DNA from: Novosphingobium sp.
GTDB taxonomy: Bacteria > Pseudomonadota > Alphaproteobacteria > Sphingomonadales > Sphingomonadaceae
NCBI GenBank assembly: GCA_024236215.1
Contig: JACKKX010000004.1
Span: forward strand, 1-64,000
Length of the DNA stretch: 64,000 nt
Direction of reading: 5' to 3'
How positions within the stretch are numbered: the first letter of the stretch is position 1; each line of letters starts with the position of its first letter. Under the pieces are notes generated by a model that worked only from the letters and a program-made list of their open reading frames with translations, searched no databases and was not told the DNA's origin. Positions 48,529-57,419 of this stretch are shown here, in pieces. A program made the position numbers and the translations under genes.

Positions 48529-50610
48529 TCAGCCCGGACGGCCCGGTTTCGCCTGCGGATCGCTGCGGCGCCCGGTCGCCTGATCGAGGAAATCCTCGCT
48601 CGCGGCGGGCGGCGGTGCGGCCTGATCGGCTTCCTGCGGATCGGGTTGCGGTTCCTGGCCCTTGCGCGCGGGATCGATCAGGTTGCCCTGCTCGTCGACA
48701 TAGTAATAGTCCTCGGGGTTGGTGCCGAGATTGGCCTCGTCGTCGGGCTCGAGCTGCCAGGCGGGGAGCGTCACCTGGGTATCGAACTGCTCGACCGGGC
48801 GGCCCTTGACCGCCACGCCCATGTAGGCGGCAAAGGCCCGCGCCGGGGCAGTGCCGCCCTGCAACCCCGGGACCGGCTTGTCATCGTCGCGACCCATCCA
48901 CACCCCGGTGGTGATCCCGCTGGAAAAGCCCAAAAACCAGCCATCCTTGTTCGATGTGGTGGTGCCGGTCTTGCCCGCCACCGGACGCCCGATCTGCGCC
49001 GCCCTCCCCGTTCCGATCGAGACCGCACTCTGCAGCATGTCGGTGATCCCGGCGGCGACATAGGCCGGCACCAGCATCGCGTTTGAAGCCTGCTTGCGTT
49101 CGTAGAGGACGCGCCCGTCGGTGGTCTCGATCTTGGTGATGCCGTAGGGCTCCAGCGCCTGGCCCTTGGCCGAAACCGAGGCAAAGGCCCGGGTCATGTC
49201 GATCAGGCGCACCTCGTTGGTGCCGAGCACCATCGAAGGCACGGTCGAGATCGGCGTGGTAATCCCGAAGCGCCGCGCCATTCCGGCAACGGCAGAAAAA
49301 CCGACCTCGTTGCCCAGCTGCGCGGCAACGGTGTTCTTGGAATAGGCGAAGGCGGTGCGCACATCGATTTCGCCGGCATAAGTGCCGCCCGAATTGCGCG
49401 GGCTCCAGCCCTCGATCGTCACCGGCTCGTCAACGACCTTGTCGTTGGGGGTGTAGCCAGCCTCAAGCGCAGCGAGATAGACGAACAGCTTCCACGCCGA
49501 ACCCGGCTGGCGCACCGAATTGACCGCGCGGTTGTAGTTCGAGGACACATAGTCGGTCCCACCGACCAGCGCGAGCACCGCCCCGTCGCGGTCCATGCTG
49601 ACCAGGGCGCCCTGCGCCCCGGCGGGAACCTGGTTGCGGATCGCCTCGGTCGCGGCGCGCTGCATGCCCACGTCAAGCGTGGTCCAGACCTCGATCGGCT
49701 CGCTGGTCTCGCCCAGCAACAGGTCTAGCTGAGGCAGAGCCCAATCGGTGAAGTAGCGCACCGAATTCTGCCCGGATTCGGCAGCAAACTTGACCTTGCT
49801 GAAATCAACTGCGGCGGCATCGGCGGAGCTCACCACGCCCTGCGATTCCATCAGCGAGAGTACCACACCGGCGCGGCCCACGGCGGCTTCCTTGTCGGCG
49901 GTGGGGGCATAGTGCGACGGCGCCTTGACCAGACCGGCGACGATCGCCGCCTCGCTCAGCGACATCTCGGTCCCCGGATGGCCGAAGAACTTGCGGCTGG
50001 CGGCATCGACGCCATAGGCCCCGCCGCCGAAATAGACCTTGTTGAGATAGAGCTCGAGGATCTGTTCCTTGGAGAATTTCCACTCCAGCGCCATCGCCAG
50101 GATCGCCTCGCGCCCCTTGCGCACCAGCGAGCGGGAATTGTTGAGGAAGACCGTGCGGGCGAGCTGCTGGGTAATGGTCGAGGTGGCACGCACCGATTTG
50201 CCGGTGGTGGCCGAGACGTAACCGGCGCGCGCGAGCCCGATCGGGTCGATCCCGATGTGCGAGCGAAAGCGCCGATCCTCGACCGAAACCATCGCATCGC
50301 GCATCACTGCCGGGATCTGATCGTAGCTTAGCCATTTGCCGTAGCTTGGCCCAAGCGAGACCAGCTCGGTCCCGTCGCGCGCGCGCACCACGATCATCTG
50401 CCCGGCCTGGTTCGATTTCATTTCATCGAAGCCGGGCAGCGATTGTGCGGCCAGACCCACGGCCACGGCGAGCGCAGCCACCGCAAGCAGTGCGAGAGAA
50501 AAGCCCCACAGGAACATCCGGCGCAGCCATTTGCGCCAGCCGCTGGGAGGAACCTTTTCCGGTTTGCCACCACCGGACGGCGCCGAGCGCCTCATGTCGT
50601 TTCTAGCCAT
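48529..50610 (-). CDS. Class A penicillin-binding protein (PBP1 family)
   Basis: A 693-residue bifunctional peptidoglycan synthase. A basic tail and one membrane anchor (about 32-52) are followed by the glycosyltransferase with VSVEDRRFRSHIGIDPIGLARA and TITQQLARTVFLNNSRS, then the transpeptidase: SAWK with the active Ser (in RQPGSAWKLFVYLAA), SKN (FAYSKNTVAA) and KTGT. An acidic, Pro/Gln-rich tail ends the protein. ATG 50610 is preferred; TTG 50622 and ATG 50595 are alternatives. Convergent with degP. PBP1A versus 1C cannot be settled from motifs alone, but lack of the large C-terminal OB domains suggests a small member. Confidence 0.9.
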   Translation of the reverse strand: MARNDMRRSAPSGGGKPEKVPPSGWRKWLRRMFLWGFSLALLAVAALAVAVGLAAQSLPGFDEMKSNQAGQMIVVRARDGTELVSLGPSYGKWLSYDQIPAVMRDAMVSVEDRRFRSHIGIDPIGLARAGYVSATTGKSVRATSTITQQLARTVFLNNSRSLVRKGREAILAMALEWKFSKEQILELYLNKVYFGGGAYGVDAASRKFFGHPGTEMSLSEAAIVAGLVKAPSHYAPTADKEAAVGRAGVVLSLMESQGVVSSADAAAVDFSKVKFAAESGQNSVRYFTDWALPQLDLLLGETSEPIEVWTTLDVGMQRAATEAIRNQVPAGAQGALVSMDRDGAVLALVGGTDYVSSNYNRAVNSVRQPGSAWKLFVYLAALEAGYTPNDKVVDEPVTIEGWSPRNSGGTYAGEIDVRTAFAYSKNTVAAQLGNEVGFSAVAGMARRFGITTPISTVPSMVLGTNEVRLIDMTRAFASVSAKGQALEPYGITKIETTDGRVLYERKQASNAMLVPAYVAAGITDMLQSAVSIGTGRAAQIGRPVAGKTGTTTSNKDGWFLGFSSGITTGVWMGRDDDKPVPGLQGGTAPARAFAAYMGVAVKGRPVEQFDTQVTLPAWQLEPDDEANLGTNPEDYYYVDEQGNLIDPARKGQEPQPDPQEADQAAPPPAASEDFLDQATGRRSDPQAKPGRPG

Positions 50611-50713
50611 CTGGCCCGTCAATTCCTCTTGGCGGGGCCCACTCCCCTGCGTCGGGCCTATGCATAGGCGAAATGTAACGCAGGGTTAATGGGCAAATGG
50701 CCGTGTGCCAGGC

Positions 50714-51115
50714 TCAATCCTCCGGCTGGAAATCGAGCGAGGCCGAGTTGATGCAATAGCGCAGCCCGCCCGCGTCGCGCGGACCATCGGGGAAAACGTG
50801 CCCAAGATGGCCTTCGCAGCGCGCGCAGCGCACTTCGGTGCGGACCATGCCGTGCGACACGTCGCGCAGTTCCTCAACCGCGCCCGACTCTACCGGCGCG
50901 GTATAGCTCGGCCAGCCCGATCCCGAATTGTACTTGGTCTCGCTGGAAAACAGCGGGGTGCCGCACCCGGCGCAGCGGTACATGCCCTCGGCCTTGTTGC
51001 TTTCGTACTTGCCGGTGAAGGCGCGCTCGGTGCCGCCTTCGCGCAGGACATGGTACTGTTCGGGGCTGAGGTCCTCGCGCCATTCGGCTTCGGTCTTGCG
51101 GATCTTGTCGGTCAT
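50714..51115 (-). CDS. msrB: Peptide methionine (R)-S-oxide reductase
   Basis: A 133-residue MsrB that reduces the R epimer of methionine sulfoxide. CAGC and CARC pairs bind structural Zn; GSGWPSY is the substrate block, and [11 protein letters not shown] near the end carries the catalytic Cys. AAGGAGA ribosome site before ATG 51115; the frame upstream is open by chance. Together with msrA at 36.4 kb both epimers are covered, but the genes are unlinked. Confidence 0.95.
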   Translation of the reverse strand: MTDKIRKTEAEWREDLSPEQYHVLREGGTERAFTGKYESNKAEGMYRCAGCGTPLFSSETKYNSGSGWPSYTAPVESGAVEELRDVSHGMVRTEVRCARCEGHLGHVFPDGPRDAGGLRYCINSASLDFQPED

Positions 51116-51176
51116 GGCAGTCTCCTTTGCGCCGCACAGTTCGCGTGGCGGACCGGAATGGTTACATCGGCGGCGA

Positions 51177-51623
51177 TCAGTGCAGGTGTTCAACCAGCAG
51201 CACCGCGCCATCGTGGCCCGAAACCCGCATCCGCGTGCCCGGTTCGGCATCGGGGCCCTTGGCCAGCCATTCGCTGTCGCCCAGCCGCACCCGCCCGGTG
51301 CCGCCGTCGATCGCGCTGGTCACCAGAACGGTCTCCCCCACCGCGCGCGCGCCGCGATCATTCATCTTGGGATCGGCGGGTTCGATCGGATTGTCGGCAA
51401 GATAGCGCTTGCCCGCAAAGACCGAAACCAGCGCCAGCGCCACGAACAGCACCACCTGCACCGGCACCCCGATCGGCAGCACCCAGGCGGCCAGTCCGGT
51501 GACGATCGCCGCCCCGGCCAGCCAGATCAGGAAGACGCCGGGAATGGTCATTTCCCCGATCGCCAGCACCAGCCCCAGCGCCAGCCAGAACCAGTGCGGC
51601 TCGATCATGTCGAGCGAAGGCAT
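51177..51623 (-). CDS. NfeD-family membrane protein
   Basis: A 148-residue protein with three or four close membrane segments (about 10-75: [21 protein letters not shown], then [13 protein letters not shown] and [17 protein letters not shown]) and a C-terminal OB-like domain ([24 protein letters not shown]), the NfeD-short type. NfeD proteins pair with stomatin/SPFH proteins and may shape membrane microdomains. The start ATG at 51623 overlaps the stop of the SPFH gene as TAATG, confirming coupling. Confidence 0.85.
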   Translation of the reverse strand: MPSLDMIEPHWFWLALGLVLAIGEMTIPGVFLIWLAGAAIVTGLAAWVLPIGVPVQVVLFVALALVSVFAGKRYLADNPIEPADPKMNDRGARAVGETVLVTSAIDGGTGRVRLGDSEWLAKGPDAEPGTRMRVSGHDGAVLLVEHLH

Positions 51624-52543
51624 TACTTGCCCCCCTTGCCGGGCGCCAGGGCATCGCGGACCAGCTCGCCGATCCCGCCCACAGAACCGATCAGCTGGGT
51701 CGCCTCGACCGGGAACAGGATGGTCTTGGCATTGGGCGATTGCGCGAACTGGGCCACCGCCTCGGTATATTTCTGGGCGACGAAATAGTTGAGTGCCTGG
51801 CTGCCCGATCCGGCGATCGCCTCGGACACCACCTTGGTCGCCTGGGCTTCGGCCTGGGCGGCGCGTTCGCGCGCCTCGGCATCGCGGAAGGCGGCCTCGC
51901 GGCGGCCCTCGGCCTCGAGAATCTGGGCCTGCTTCTGCCCTTCGGCGCGCAGGATCTCGGAGCTCTTGAGCCCTTCGGCCTCAAGGATCTGGGCGCGTTT
52001 TTCACGCTCGGCCTTCATCTGGCGGGCCATCGCGTTGGAAATGTCGGCCGGCGGGCGGATATCCTTGATCTCGATCCGGGTGATCTTGATCCCCCAGGGT
52101 TCGGTCGCGTGATCGATCACCATCAGCAACTTGGCGTTGATCTCGTCGCGCTTCGACAGGGTCTCATCGAGGTCCATCGAACCCATCACCGTGCGCAGGT
52201 TGGTGGTGGTGAGCTGCATGATCGCGACATAGAGGTTGGCAACCTCGTAAGCCGCCTTGCCGGCATCGAGCACCTGGAAGAACACCACCGCATCGACCCC
52301 GACCATGGCGTTGTCCTTGGTGATGATTTCCTGACCCGGGATATCGAGCACCTGTTCCATCATGTTGACCTTGTGACCCACACGGTCAACGAAGGGGATA
52401 ATCAGGTGCATCCCCGGCTGCGCGGCGAGCGTGTATCTGCCCAGTCGCTCGATCGTATAGACAAAGCCCTGGCGCACCACGCGCACGCCCATCAGCAGGA
52501 AAATCGCGCCGAAGGCCAGCAGGGCAATCAGAAATCCGCCCAT
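51623..52543 (-). CDS. Stomatin-like SPFH protein (QmcA type)
   Basis: A 306-residue protein with one N-terminal membrane span (MGGFLIALLAFGAIFLLMGV), an SPFH domain starting RVVRQGFVYTIERLGRYTLAAQPG, and a long C-terminal coiled coil rich in Glu/Ala/Arg (AEREKRAQILEAEGLKSSEIL). DVKDIRPP-type sequence (IKDIRPPADISNAMARQ here) is typical of stomatins. With NfeD it forms a conserved operon; the HflKC pair at 45 kb is a second SPFH system close by. ATG 52543 has a GGAG site; an 18-bp perfect palindrome stands 23 bases upstream. Confidence 0.88.
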   Translation of the reverse strand: MGGFLIALLAFGAIFLLMGVRVVRQGFVYTIERLGRYTLAAQPGMHLIIPFVDRVGHKVNMMEQVLDIPGQEIITKDNAMVGVDAVVFFQVLDAGKAAYEVANLYVAIMQLTTTNLRTVMGSMDLDETLSKRDEINAKLLMVIDHATEPWGIKITRIEIKDIRPPADISNAMARQMKAEREKRAQILEAEGLKSSEILRAEGQKQAQILEAEGRREAAFRDAEARERAAQAEAQATKVVSEAIAGSGSQALNYFVAQKYTEAVAQFAQSPNAKTILFPVEATQLIGSVGGIGELVRDALAPGKGGK

Positions 52544-52565
52544 CTCACAACACTCCAATCCGTTG

Positions 52566-52583
52566 GCTAAAATGCATTTTAGC
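52566..52583. promoter_or_regulatory. Perfect 18-bp palindrome upstream of the SPFH operon
   Basis: GCTAAAATGCATTTTAGC is symmetrical over all 18 bases, in the 124-base gap between the stomatin gene (minus) and a gene at 52668 (plus). A+T-rich in a GC-rich genome. It could be an operator or a small hairpin; I cannot name a regulator. Confidence 0.4.
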
Positions 52584-52667
52584 GCGCGGCAGTGGGGCGG
52601 CAAGCGAAACCGGAAAAGACTTGCCTGCTTAACGCGAAGGTAACCATGCACGGGTTAGGATCGCGGC

Positions 52668-53168
52668 ATGATCCAGGAAAAATCCATCAGCTGGAACCAG
52701 GGGTTCCAGGGTTCGGAACACCCCGAAACCGCGGCCCTGCGCGTGCGCAAGGAATACGTGGAGAAGATGATCGCGCTCAAGCGCGAGAACATGGATCACG
52801 TCTACGCCTATCTCACCGCGCTGATCGACAAGGCCAAGGAAGAGCTGGGCCACGCCCGCTCCGGCGGATCGAGCGGCGACCATCGCCGCCAGGCGCTGAA
52901 ACAGCATATCGATGAGATCGCGGCCTACCTCAAGGGGCAGGCGCTCGAAGTGCCGCTGCCCTCAACCTACGGCGAGGCCGGGGGCGCGCTCAGACATCAC
53001 TATGTACTGGAAGAAGTTCCGGCCTTCTTCGGCCAGGTCAAATGCGTGCTCGACCAGTGGTTCGACAGCCACCTGATCGCGGTTTACGACGAGATGCTGA
53101 CCCTGGTGAACCTCAAGCGCGACCAGCGCCCTTCGCGCGCGTCATCGGGCGTTCAAAGCCCCGAATAG
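52668..53168 (+). CDS. Hypothetical helical protein (166 aa)
   Basis: Not recognised. A soluble, largely helical protein without signal or membrane segments. It opens IQEKSISWNQGFQGSEHPETAALRVRKEYVEKMIALKRENMDHVY and has a Lys/Glu-rich first half, a HIDEIAAYLKGQALEVPLPST link and a conserved-looking core HYVLEEVPAFFGQVKCVLDQWFDSHLIAVYDEM. The ribosome site before ATG 52668 is poor (GGTTAGGATCGCGGC). It overlaps the convergent dienelactone-hydrolase gene by 16 bases at the 3' end. Function unknown. Confidence 0.6.
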   Translation: MIQEKSISWNQGFQGSEHPETAALRVRKEYVEKMIALKRENMDHVYAYLTALIDKAKEELGHARSGGSSGDHRRQALKQHIDEIAAYLKGQALEVPLPSTYGEAGGALRHHYVLEEVPAFFGQVKCVLDQWFDSHLIAVYDEMLTLVNLKRDQRPSRASSGVQSPE

Positions 53169-54028
53169 AGCGCCAGCAGGCGGGCCCAGGCGCGATCGGC
53201 CTCGGCCTTGTCATAGACCGGCGCATCGAGCGTGCACCAGCCGTGGTCGGCGCTGTAAACCTCGATCTCCGCAGGCCTTCCGGCTGCATCGGCTGCGGCG
53301 CGCAGTGCATCCTTGTCACCGGGTGAGCGGGCATCGTCGTTGCGGGCAATCGCGATCAAGTAGCTCGCCCGGGTCTGGGCAAACAGGCGGTGGGGGCTGT
53401 CGGGCGCCTCGCTGACCAGGCCTCCGCCGTGGAACGATCCCACCGCCTTGACCCGCCCCGGCGCGGCAACTGCGGTACGGATCGCGAAGGAGCCGGTCTG
53501 GCAATAGCCCTGACTGCCGATCCCGCGCGCGCGATCGACTTCCTTGCGTGTGTCGAGCCAGGCCACGAAGGCGGCGGCATCGCGCAGGGTTCCCGCCGGG
53601 TTGAGCAGGGCGATCATCGGCTTGAGCCTGGCCTGACCCTCGGGGCTGCGCCACTGTGCCATGGTCTCCAGGATCGGCGCCCTGGCCGAACGGTAATAGT
53701 GATTGACCACCAGTACCGCATAGCCCGCACCGGCCAGCCGCCGTCCCATTTCCTTGTAGGCATCGCGCAGACCCGCGATGTCGGGCCACATGACCACACC
53801 GGGATGGCGGCCCTTGGCGGGGCGGACGAAAAAGGCGTCGGCGCTTCCATCGGGCGTGGCAATGGTCTCCTCGCTTTCGACAAGTCCGGCATTGCCCTTG
53901 GCTCCGCCCTCACCGGTGGCGCAGGCGGTCAGCACGCCCGCCGCACCAATGGCGGCAAATTCGCGCCGGCTGAGGCCCTTGCTGGCGAGCGCCTGGTCTT
54001 CTTCGATGGCGGTCAGATCGTCGCACAT
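53153..54028 (-). CDS. Dienelactone hydrolase-family protein
   Basis: A 291-residue alpha/beta hydrolase. The N-terminus has SRREFAAIGAAGVLTACA, a twin-arginine-like signal followed by an LTACA lipobox-like stretch, suggesting export. The nucleophile motif is GSQGYCQTGSF, with Cys in place of Ser as in dienelactone hydrolase, and the catalytic His is in YSADHGWCT; an Asp lies in between. Substrates are usually enol-lactones or related esters, but many members are uncharacterised. AGGAGA ribosome site before ATG 54028. Confidence 0.82.
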   Translation of the reverse strand: MCDDLTAIEEDQALASKGLSRREFAAIGAAGVLTACATGEGGAKGNAGLVESEETIATPDGSADAFFVRPAKGRHPGVVMWPDIAGLRDAYKEMGRRLAGAGYAVLVVNHYYRSARAPILETMAQWRSPEGQARLKPMIALLNPAGTLRDAAAFVAWLDTRKEVDRARGIGSQGYCQTGSFAIRTAVAAPGRVKAVGSFHGGGLVSEAPDSPHRLFAQTRASYLIAIARNDDARSPGDKDALRAAADAAGRPAEIEVYSADHGWCTLDAPVYDKAEADRAWARLLALYSGL

Positions 54029-54201
54029 TGCGGGTCTCCTTTTCCCAGGCAGGATAGGCCGCGACCGCGCGGTGTCCAGCCATGCAGGACAAATCGCGAT
54101 TGGTTGCAATTATGGACTCGATTCCCCGCGCCGCAGCGGGCAAGGTATCTCGCGAGGATTCAAGCCGCCGAGACAGGCGGCGGAAACAAGGAGAGGGACG
54201 C

Positions 54202-56316
54202 GTGAAGCGACTGAGGGTAATTGCGCTTGCTGCACTGATTCCACTGGCTGCCTGCGGCAAGCAGGCCTCGCCCCCGGTAACCGAAGGGGTAACCGACGCC
54301 CTGATCGCCAACCCGCCCGAGGGCGAATGGCTGACCTATGGCGGCAGCTACAACGAGCAGCGCTTTTCTCCCCTCACCCAGATCAGCGACCAGAACGTCG
54401 GCCAGCTGGGCCTGGCCTGGAGCCACGATCTGGAAACCGCGCGCGGCCAGGAGGCCACGCCGCTGATGCACGATGGGGTGCTTTACGTTTCCACCGCCTG
54501 GTCGCTGGTCAAGGCCTTCGATGCCAGGACCGGGGCGCTGAAATGGGAATACGACCCCAAGGTTCCGCGCGATACGCTGGTTCGCGCCTGCTGCGACGCG
54601 GTCAACCGCGGAGTCGCGCTTTATGGCGACAAGGTCTATGTCGCCGCGCTCGACGGGCGGCTGATCGCGCTCGATCAGAAGACCGGCAAGGTCGTGTTTG
54701 AAAAGGTCGTGGTGCCCGATCAGCAGAACTACACCATCACTGGCGCCCCGCGCGTGGTGAAGGGCAAGATCCTGATCGGCGCGGGCGGCGCGGAATACAA
54801 GGCGCGCGGCTATCTTGCCGCCTACGATGCCCAGACCGGCAACGAGCTGTGGAAGTTCCACACCGTGCCCGGAAACCCGGCAGACGGGTTCGAGAACAAG
54901 GCAATGGAGGAAGCCGCCAAGACCTGGGGCGATTCCAAATGGTGGGAACTGGGCGGCGGCGGAACGGTGTGGGATTCGATCACCTACGATCCCGCCACCA
55001 ACCTGGTCTTCTTCGGCACGGGCAATGCAGAGCCGTGGAATCCGGCCGCCAACGGCCGCGCCGGGGACAGCCTCTACACCTCTTCGATCGTCGCGGTGAA
55101 TGCCGATACCGGCGAATACGCCTGGCACTTCCAGGAAACCCCGGAAGACCGCTGGGACTTCGATTCCGACGCGCAGATCACCGTCGGCGATATCGAGATC
55201 AACGGGCAGAGCCAGCACGTGGTGATGCACGCGCCCAAGAACGGCTATTTCTATGTGCTTGATGCCAAGACCGGCCAGTTCCTCTCGGCGGGCAGCTTTG
55301 CGCCGCAGAACTGGACCACGGGCATCGATGCCAAGACCGGGCGGCCGACGATCAACCCCGAGGCAATGTACGAAAAGACCGGCAAGCCCTTCGTGGTCGC
55401 GCCCGGCGCGATCGGCGCGCATTCGTGGCAGCCGATGAGCTTCAGCCCCAAGACCGGACTGATGTACATCCCCGCCAACCAGGCCGCCTTCCCCTATGCC
55501 GCAGCCAAGGACTGGACGGCGAGCGGGATCGGCTTCCAGACCGGGACCGACGGCGCTGCGGTTGCCATGCCGGCCGACAAGACGATCCGCGAAGGCGCGC
55601 GCGCGGCGACAACCGGCGCGCTGCTCGCCTGGGATCCGGTCAAGCAGAAGGCCGCCTGGTCGGTCCCGCAGACCGGACCGTGGAACGGCGGCACGCTTTC
55701 CACTGCGGGCAATCTGGTGTTCCAGGGCAATGCCGACGGCGATTTCATCGCCTATGCGGCCGACAGCGGCAAGAAGCTGTGGACGTTCCACGCCCAGACC
55801 GGGGTGATCGCCGCGCCAATGACCTACAGCATCGACGGCGAGCAATATGTCGCGATCCTGGCTGGCTGGGGCGGGGTCTGGGACGTCGCAACCGGCGTGG
55901 TGGCCGACAAATCCAAGGCCTCGCGCAACATCAGCCGTCTGCTGGTGTTCAAGATCGGCGGCACGGGCCAGCTACCGCCCGCCCCGCCGCTCGACCGGCT
56001 GCCGATCGATCCGCCCGCCTTCACCGGCACCCCCGAACAGGCCGCGCGCGGGGCCAATCACTTTGGTCGCTATTGCGCGGTGTGCCACGGCGACGCGGCG
56101 ATCGGCGGGACGCTCAACCCCGATCTGCGCCGCTCGGTCTATATCAACGCGCCCGACGGGATCCGCACCGTGGTGATCGACGGGGTGCTGATGCAGGGCG
56201 AACACCCCAAGGGCATGGTCTCGTTCAAGTCCGCGCTCAGGCCGGAAGATGTCGAGGACATCCGCCAGTATCTGATCAAGCGCGCCAACGAGGACAAGGC
56301 GCTGGGCGACAAGTAG
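54202..56316 (+). CDS. PQQ-dependent quinohemoprotein alcohol dehydrogenase, lipoprotein form
   Basis: A 704-residue periplasmic dehydrogenase. Residues 1-18 are a lipoprotein signal (LAAC, Cys18). An eight-bladed PQQ propeller follows, with the adjacent Cys130-Cys131 disulfide of quinoprotein alcohol dehydrogenases and W-docking repeats such as ALDQKTGKVVFE. The catalytic Asp is Asp319 in RWDFDSDAQ; the residue two after it is also Asp (321), the Asp-x-Asp pattern that in XoxF-type enzymes coordinates a lanthanide. A C-terminal cytochrome c domain has CAVCH at 625-629 with Met near 672. Start is GTG 54202 with GGAGAGG. It oxidises alcohols and passes electrons to the haem. Metal preference is inferred. 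Confidence 0.88.
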   Translation: MKRLRVIALAALIPLAACGKQASPPVTEGVTDALIANPPEGEWLTYGGSYNEQRFSPLTQISDQNVGQLGLAWSHDLETARGQEATPLMHDGVLYVSTAWSLVKAFDARTGALKWEYDPKVPRDTLVRACCDAVNRGVALYGDKVYVAALDGRLIALDQKTGKVVFEKVVVPDQQNYTITGAPRVVKGKILIGAGGAEYKARGYLAAYDAQTGNELWKFHTVPGNPADGFENKAMEEAAKTWGDSKWWELGGGGTVWDSITYDPATNLVFFGTGNAEPWNPAANGRAGDSLYTSSIVAVNADTGEYAWHFQETPEDRWDFDSDAQITVGDIEINGQSQHVVMHAPKNGYFYVLDAKTGQFLSAGSFAPQNWTTGIDAKTGRPTINPEAMYEKTGKPFVVAPGAIGAHSWQPMSFSPKTGLMYIPANQAAFPYAAAKDWTASGIGFQTGTDGAAVAMPADKTIREGARAATTGALLAWDPVKQKAAWSVPQTGPWNGGTLSTAGNLVFQGNADGDFIAYAADSGKKLWTFHAQTGVIAAPMTYSIDGEQYVAILAGWGGVWDVATGVVADKSKASRNISRLLVFKIGGTGQLPPAPPLDRLPIDPPAFTGTPEQAARGANHFGRYCAVCHGDAAIGGTLNPDLRRSVYINAPDGIRTVVIDGVLMQGEHPKGMVSFKSALRPEDVEDIRQYLIKRANEDKALGDK

Positions 56317-56323
56317 GCTTGCG

Positions 56324-56353
56324 GCTTCCGTCCCGCCCGCGCGGGACGGAAGC
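56324..56353. terminator. Long hairpin after the alcohol dehydrogenase gene
   Basis: A perfect 13-bp inverted repeat, arms 56324-56336 and 56341-56353, with a 4-nt loop, 8 bases after the dehydrogenase stop. Very stable but without a T-run on the + strand, so likely a termination or RNA-protection structure. Confidence 0.6.
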
Positions 56354-56413
56354 GCTTCCATTGCGCCGGTCGGCATGACATAGCAGCGGCTTCGGCGGGA
56401 GGAGGCCGGCGTG

Positions 56414-57412
56414 ATGGTCAGTGCCATGCGACAGTTCGACGCCGCCAGCGCGCCAGACCCTGCCGAACTGATCGCTTCGCAAGAGCCGTTTGCCCTGCGC
56501 GGGGTTGCAGCGCACTGGCCGGTGGTAATCGCAGCCAGGAACGGGCCGCAGGCCGCGCTCGACTATCTGGATCAATGCCTCGGGGATCACCCGATCGAGT
56601 TTGCGCTGGCCCCGCCCTCCGAAGGCGGACGATTTCACTACAATCAGACCATGACCGGATTCAATTTCGAGCGGCGGCGCACCACGCTGCGCGGTCTGGC
56701 CGCAATGCTGCGCACCGCCATGGCCGATCACGCGCCGCCGGCGATTGCCGGCCAGGGGATCTTGGCCGAGCAGGCGGCGCCGCGCTTTGCTGCCGATAAT
56801 CCGCTACCCTTGCGACCAGGGGCGGGGGAGGCGCGGCTCTGGCTGTGCAACCGCGCACGCGTGGCGGCGCATTCGGATCCGGCGGGCAACATCGCCTATT
56901 GCGCTGCGGGGCGGCGCCGCTTCACGCTGTTCCCGCCCGAGCAGCTGGGCAACCTGTACCTTGGCCCCTTCGATCCGACACCGGGCGGCACTCCGATCGC
57001 CATGACCGATCCGCTCGAGCCCGATTTCGAGCGCTTTCCCCGCTTCACCGAAGCAATGGATGCCGCTCTGGATGTCTTGCTCGAACCCGGCGACGCCGTT
57101 TTTGTTCCCTATGGCTGGTATCACCATGTCGAGGCGCTCGACCCAGTGTCGCTGCTCGTCAATTACTGGTGGCTCGAACCCGAGACGGGCGGCGGATCGC
57201 CCTGGGAAGCCATGCTCCACGGGATGATGGCGCTGCGCTCGATGTCGCCCGCGGCCAGAAGGCACTGGATGGCGATGTTCCGCCACTACGTGTTCGAAGA
57301 ACAGGGCCATGCCGGGGCGCACCTGCCACCCCACGCCCGCGGCGTGCTCGATGCCCGCGCGCCGCAGGATTTGCAGGCGATGCGCGCCGCCCTGAAACGA
57401 AACCTGGGGTAG
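56414..57412 (+). CDS. JmjC-type cupin-like protein
   Basis: A 332-residue double-stranded beta-helix protein of the cupin-like/JmjC group. An HxD motif in VAAHSDPAGNIAYC and a second His in YGWYHHVEALDPVSL would form the Fe(II) site of a 2-oxoglutarate oxygenase; FTLFPPEQLGNLYLGPFDPTPGG is the typical binding strand. Catalytic activity is not certain. I start at ATG 56414 (an adjacent GTG at 56411 is possible) with GGGAGGAGG. It is convergent with the halogenase-like gene (7 bases). Genes of this kind accompany halogenase-like and TonB-receptor genes in sphingomonad and caulobacter sugar clusters. Confidence 0.8.
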   Translation: MVSAMRQFDAASAPDPAELIASQEPFALRGVAAHWPVVIAARNGPQAALDYLDQCLGDHPIEFALAPPSEGGRFHYNQTMTGFNFERRRTTLRGLAAMLRTAMADHAPPAIAGQGILAEQAAPRFAADNPLPLRPGAGEARLWLCNRARVAAHSDPAGNIAYCAAGRRRFTLFPPEQLGNLYLGPFDPTPGGTPIAMTDPLEPDFERFPRFTEAMDAALDVLLEPGDAVFVPYGWYHHVEALDPVSLLVNYWWLEPETGGGSPWEAMLHGMMALRSMSPAARRHWMAMFRHYVFEEQGHAGAHLPPHARGVLDARAPQDLQAMRAALKRNLG

Positions 57413-57419
57413 TTTCCCG

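Noticed and set aside
54202-56316. Calling the quinoprotein XoxF or MxaF methanol dehydrogenase
   Set aside because: It has a fused C-terminal CxxCH domain and a lipobox, which those enzymes lack, and no mxa/xox accessory genes are nearby.
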